Shown: piece after piece, positions 5,188-6,828 of the stretch | Layout of the letters: each line of letters starts with the position of its first letter | How positions within the stretch are numbered: position 1 is the stretch's first letter | Origin: JAMQKA01 sp033722415 | Lineage (GTDB): Bacteria > Bacteroidota > Rhodothermia > Balneolales > Balneolaceae | Reading direction: 5' to 3' | DNA length: 6,828 bases | NCBI GenBank assembly: GCA_033722415.1 | Contig: JAWVZC010000239.1 | Span: 1 to 6,828 of the forward strand | The notes under the pieces: model-generated | Seen by the model: the letters and a program-made list of their open reading frames with translations, nothing else | The model's database searches: none | Told to the model about the DNA's origin: nothing | Made by a program: the position numbers and the translations under genes

Positions 5188-6435
5188 ATGGCAGAAGCTG
5201 TTACATCCAGGACGGGCTACACCGTTGATTTTGAAAAAGTAAGGGAAGACTTTCCCGTACTGCACCGGCAGGTCAACGGAAATCCGCTGGTATACCTGGA
5301 TAATGCCGCTTCAAGCCAGATGCCTCAGGTGGTTATTGACCGAATCAACCGGTATCACTCCGGGGAACACGCCAATGTGCACCGGGGCATCCATACTCTC
5401 AGTCAGATGGCGACCGATGAGTTCGAGAAGACCCGGGAAAAGGTTCAATCCCTGATCAATGCCCGGCACAAGCACGAGATTGTGTACACCACGGGAACCA
5501 CCGATTCCATCAACCTGGTGGCTGGCAGTTTTGGTCGCACCTACTTTTCTGAAGGAGATGAAATCCTGGTATCAGAGATCGAGCATCATGCGAATATTGT
5601 CTCCTGGCAGCTGGTTGCCGAACAAACAGGTGCCAAACTCAGGGTGGTTCCGGTAAACGATGACGGCGAACTTGTCTGGGAACAGTTCCTGGATGCGCTG
5701 AATGAGAAAACGGCCATTGTGGCCATAACCCACGTATCCAATGCCCTGGGTACCGTTAACCCGGTTAAAAAGATCGTGACTGAAGCACACAAGCACGATA
5801 TTCCCGTACTGCTGGATGGCGCCCAGGCGGCCCCGCACTGCCAAGTGGATGTGCAGGAGATCGATTGCGACTTTTATGCCTTTTCGGCCCACAAGATGTG
5901 CGGTCCGACAGGGTTCGGTATTCTCTACGGTAAAGAGAAATGGCTGGAAAAGATTCCTCCGTTTCGCGGGGGAGGGGAAATGATCGACAAGGTTACCTTC
6001 GAAAAAACGACCTACAACCGGCTGCCCTACAAGTTCGAAACCGGCACCCCCCCCATCTCTGCCGCAATCGGGTATGCAGCGGCCATCGATTACCTGGAAG
6101 AGCTCGGTATGGACCAGATTGCCGCCCGGGAGCGGGAGTTGCTTGCGTATGGAACCGAGCAGCTTTCAACGATTGTGGGACTCAAAATTGTGGGCACGGC
6201 AAAAGAGAAAGCTTCGGTAATGTCGTTTGTGTTCGATGATATCCACGCTACCGATATTGGGACGATCCTGGACCAGCAGGGCATTGCCATACGCACAGGA
6301 CATCACTGCGCACAACCCACGATGCGACGCTTTAATGTACCGGCCACGGCACGGGCATCCCTCAGTTTCTACAATAACCGGCAGGATATTGACCGGCTGG
6401 TAGAAGGGATCAGAAAAGCCGTAGAGCTGTTTTAG
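5188..6435 (+). CDS. sufS: Group II cysteine desulfurase SufS
   Basis: SufS (415 residues; E. coli 406) is a PLP enzyme that converts L-cysteine to L-alanine and holds the released sulfur as a persulfide for the SufBCD complex. Visible residues are H133 in EIEHHANIVSW, which stacks on the cofactor; D210 and Q213 in LLDGAQAAPH, which contact the PLP ring; the Schiff-base lysine K236 in SAHKMCGPTG; the persulfide cysteine C374 in RTGHHCAQP; and R389 in ARASLSFYN, which binds the substrate carboxylate. All are offset by 10 from the E. coli numbers, so no domain is missing. The RTGHHCA motif marks group II (SufS/CsdA) rather than group I (IscS/NifS). Such enzymes usually need an acceptor (SufE or SufU), and none is encoded next to it. 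The start ATG at 5188 is 7 nt after sufD. Confidence 0.97.
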   Translation: MAEAVTSRTGYTVDFEKVREDFPVLHRQVNGNPLVYLDNAASSQMPQVVIDRINRYHSGEHANVHRGIHTLSQMATDEFEKTREKVQSLINARHKHEIVYTTGTTDSINLVAGSFGRTYFSEGDEILVSEIEHHANIVSWQLVAEQTGAKLRVVPVNDDGELVWEQFLDALNEKTAIVAITHVSNALGTVNPVKKIVTEAHKHDIPVLLDGAQAAPHCQVDVQEIDCDFYAFSAHKMCGPTGFGILYGKEKWLEKIPPFRGGGEMIDKVTFEKTTYNRLPYKFETGTPPISAAIGYAAAIDYLEELGMDQIAARERELLAYGTEQLSTIVGLKIVGTAKEKASVMSFVFDDIHATDIGTILDQQGIAIRTGHHCAQPTMRRFNVPATARASLSFYNNRQDIDRLVEGIRKAVELF

Positions 6436-6449
6436 GTACGATGCATCAG

Positions 6450-6475
6450 CCTGGGTTCGCCGGGTAAATAATTTT
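6450..6475 (+). terminator. Weak hairpin after sufS, possible attenuating terminator
   Basis: CCTGG (6450-6454) can pair with CCGGG (6460-6464), including one G-U pair, around a 5-nt loop. TAAATAATTTT follows. The stem is short and the T-run starts late, so termination would be partial at best. Its interest is position: it lies in the 108-nt gap between the tightly packed suf genes and nfu. Confidence 0.2.
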
Positions 6476-6495
6476 CAAGGAAATGTTTTTCTATT

Positions 6496-6503
6496 TATAT
6501 TCG
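6496..6503 (+). promoter_or_regulatory. Possible weak promoter for the nfu gene
   Basis: TATATTCG differs from the TAnnTTTG consensus at one fixed position and lies in an AT-rich stretch 40 nt before the nfu ATG. No clear -33 TTTG is at the proper distance. Together with the 108-nt gap it suggests nfu could also be transcribed on its own. The evidence is thin. Confidence 0.2.
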
Positions 6504-6543
6504 TTCTAAATAATGAGAGCATAATCACAAAACGTACATTGCC

Positions 6544-6828
6544 ATGCCGAAAATCAAGGAAATTGAACGGACACCCAATCCCGATGCCATGCGGTTTGTA
6601 CTCGATGAACCGCTTACCAACGGGGTAACCAAATCTTTTGAAAACGCCTTAGAAGCGGAAGAAGATGAACTGGCAAGTGCGCTGTTTTCCATCGAACATG
6701 TTTTGAACGTCTATTACGTGGATAAGTATGTTACGGTAACCCAGGATGGTAATGCGGTATGGTCTGAACTGCTGCGCAAGCTGGCCCCGCCGATCCGGGA
6801 AGCGAAAACCCAGCTTGACGCCACCGAA
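6544..6828 (+). CDS. Nfu-type Fe-S scaffold/carrier protein, N-terminal domain (3' truncated)
   Basis: The first 95 residues of a protein that continues past the right edge. The sequence is an Nfu_N-type domain: TPNPDAMRFVLDEPL (10-24) is the hallmark opening, followed by ASALFSIEHVLNVYYVDKYVTVTQ (44-67) and WSELLRKLAPPIREA (73-87). Proteins with this domain usually continue into a NifU-like C-terminal domain whose CxxC motif binds a cluster for delivery to target proteins; that part lies outside the window, so cluster binding cannot be confirmed. Some relatives are stand-alone Nfu_N proteins. The ATG at 6544 places the TPNPDAMRF motif at residue 10, as expected. No Shine-Dalgarno sequence precedes it. 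It follows sufS by 108 nt in the same direction, consistent with a role in transferring clusters made by SufBCDS. Confidence 0.9.
   Translation, partial: MPKIKEIERTPNPDAMRFVLDEPLTNGVTKSFENALEAEEDELASALFSIEHVLNVYYVDKYVTVTQDGNAVWSELLRKLAPPIREAKTQLDATE

Overview
The window holds a chromosomal iron-sulfur cluster assembly (SUF) operon in the order sufB-sufC-sufD-sufS, all on the + strand, followed by the start of an nfu-type Fe-S carrier/scaffold gene that runs off the right edge. To the left are the 3' end of a drug/metabolite-type (EamA-like) transporter gene, a convergent gene for a small single-domain RNA-binding (RRM) protein, and about 680 bp of non-coding DNA that leads into sufB.

The organism is most likely a member of the Bacteroidota/Rhodothermota/Balneolota group, for these reasons: most starts lack a Shine-Dalgarno sequence (sufB, the RRM gene, nfu); exact TAnnTTTG elements (the Bacteroidetes-type -7 consensus) lie upstream of sufB; a stand-alone RRM protein is present; and the Nfu_N-type protein sits beside sufBCDS. 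GC content is roughly 50% by eye. This placement is inference, since no rRNA or other phylogenetic marker is present.

Layout: 1-507 transporter C-terminal part (+); 509-543 a perfect 13-bp inverted repeat between the convergent genes; 557-838 RRM protein (-); 839-1520 non-coding, with an imperfect repeat family (861-886, 1129-1154, 1170-1187), a candidate structured RNA (971-1051), a terminator-like hairpin (1281-1303), two promoter-like elements (1411-1418, 1429-1436) and overlapping inverted repeats (1431-1462); 1521-2969 sufB; 3056-3832 sufC (GTG start); 3840-5180 sufD; 5188-6435 sufS; 6436-6543 a 108-nt gap; 6544 to the edge, nfu N-terminal domain.

How the genes work together: SufS removes sulfur from cysteine as an enzyme-bound persulfide; the SufB-SufC-SufD complex, driven by the SufC ATPase, builds an Fe-S cluster at the SufB/SufD interface; an Nfu protein plausibly carries finished clusters to client enzymes. 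All expected catalytic residues are visible in the four Suf proteins. No sufE, sufU, sufA or Fe-S regulator gene is in the window.

The protein-coding part is ordinary. The part worth a second look is the long sufB upstream region. I did not find evidence of a novel multi-gene system.
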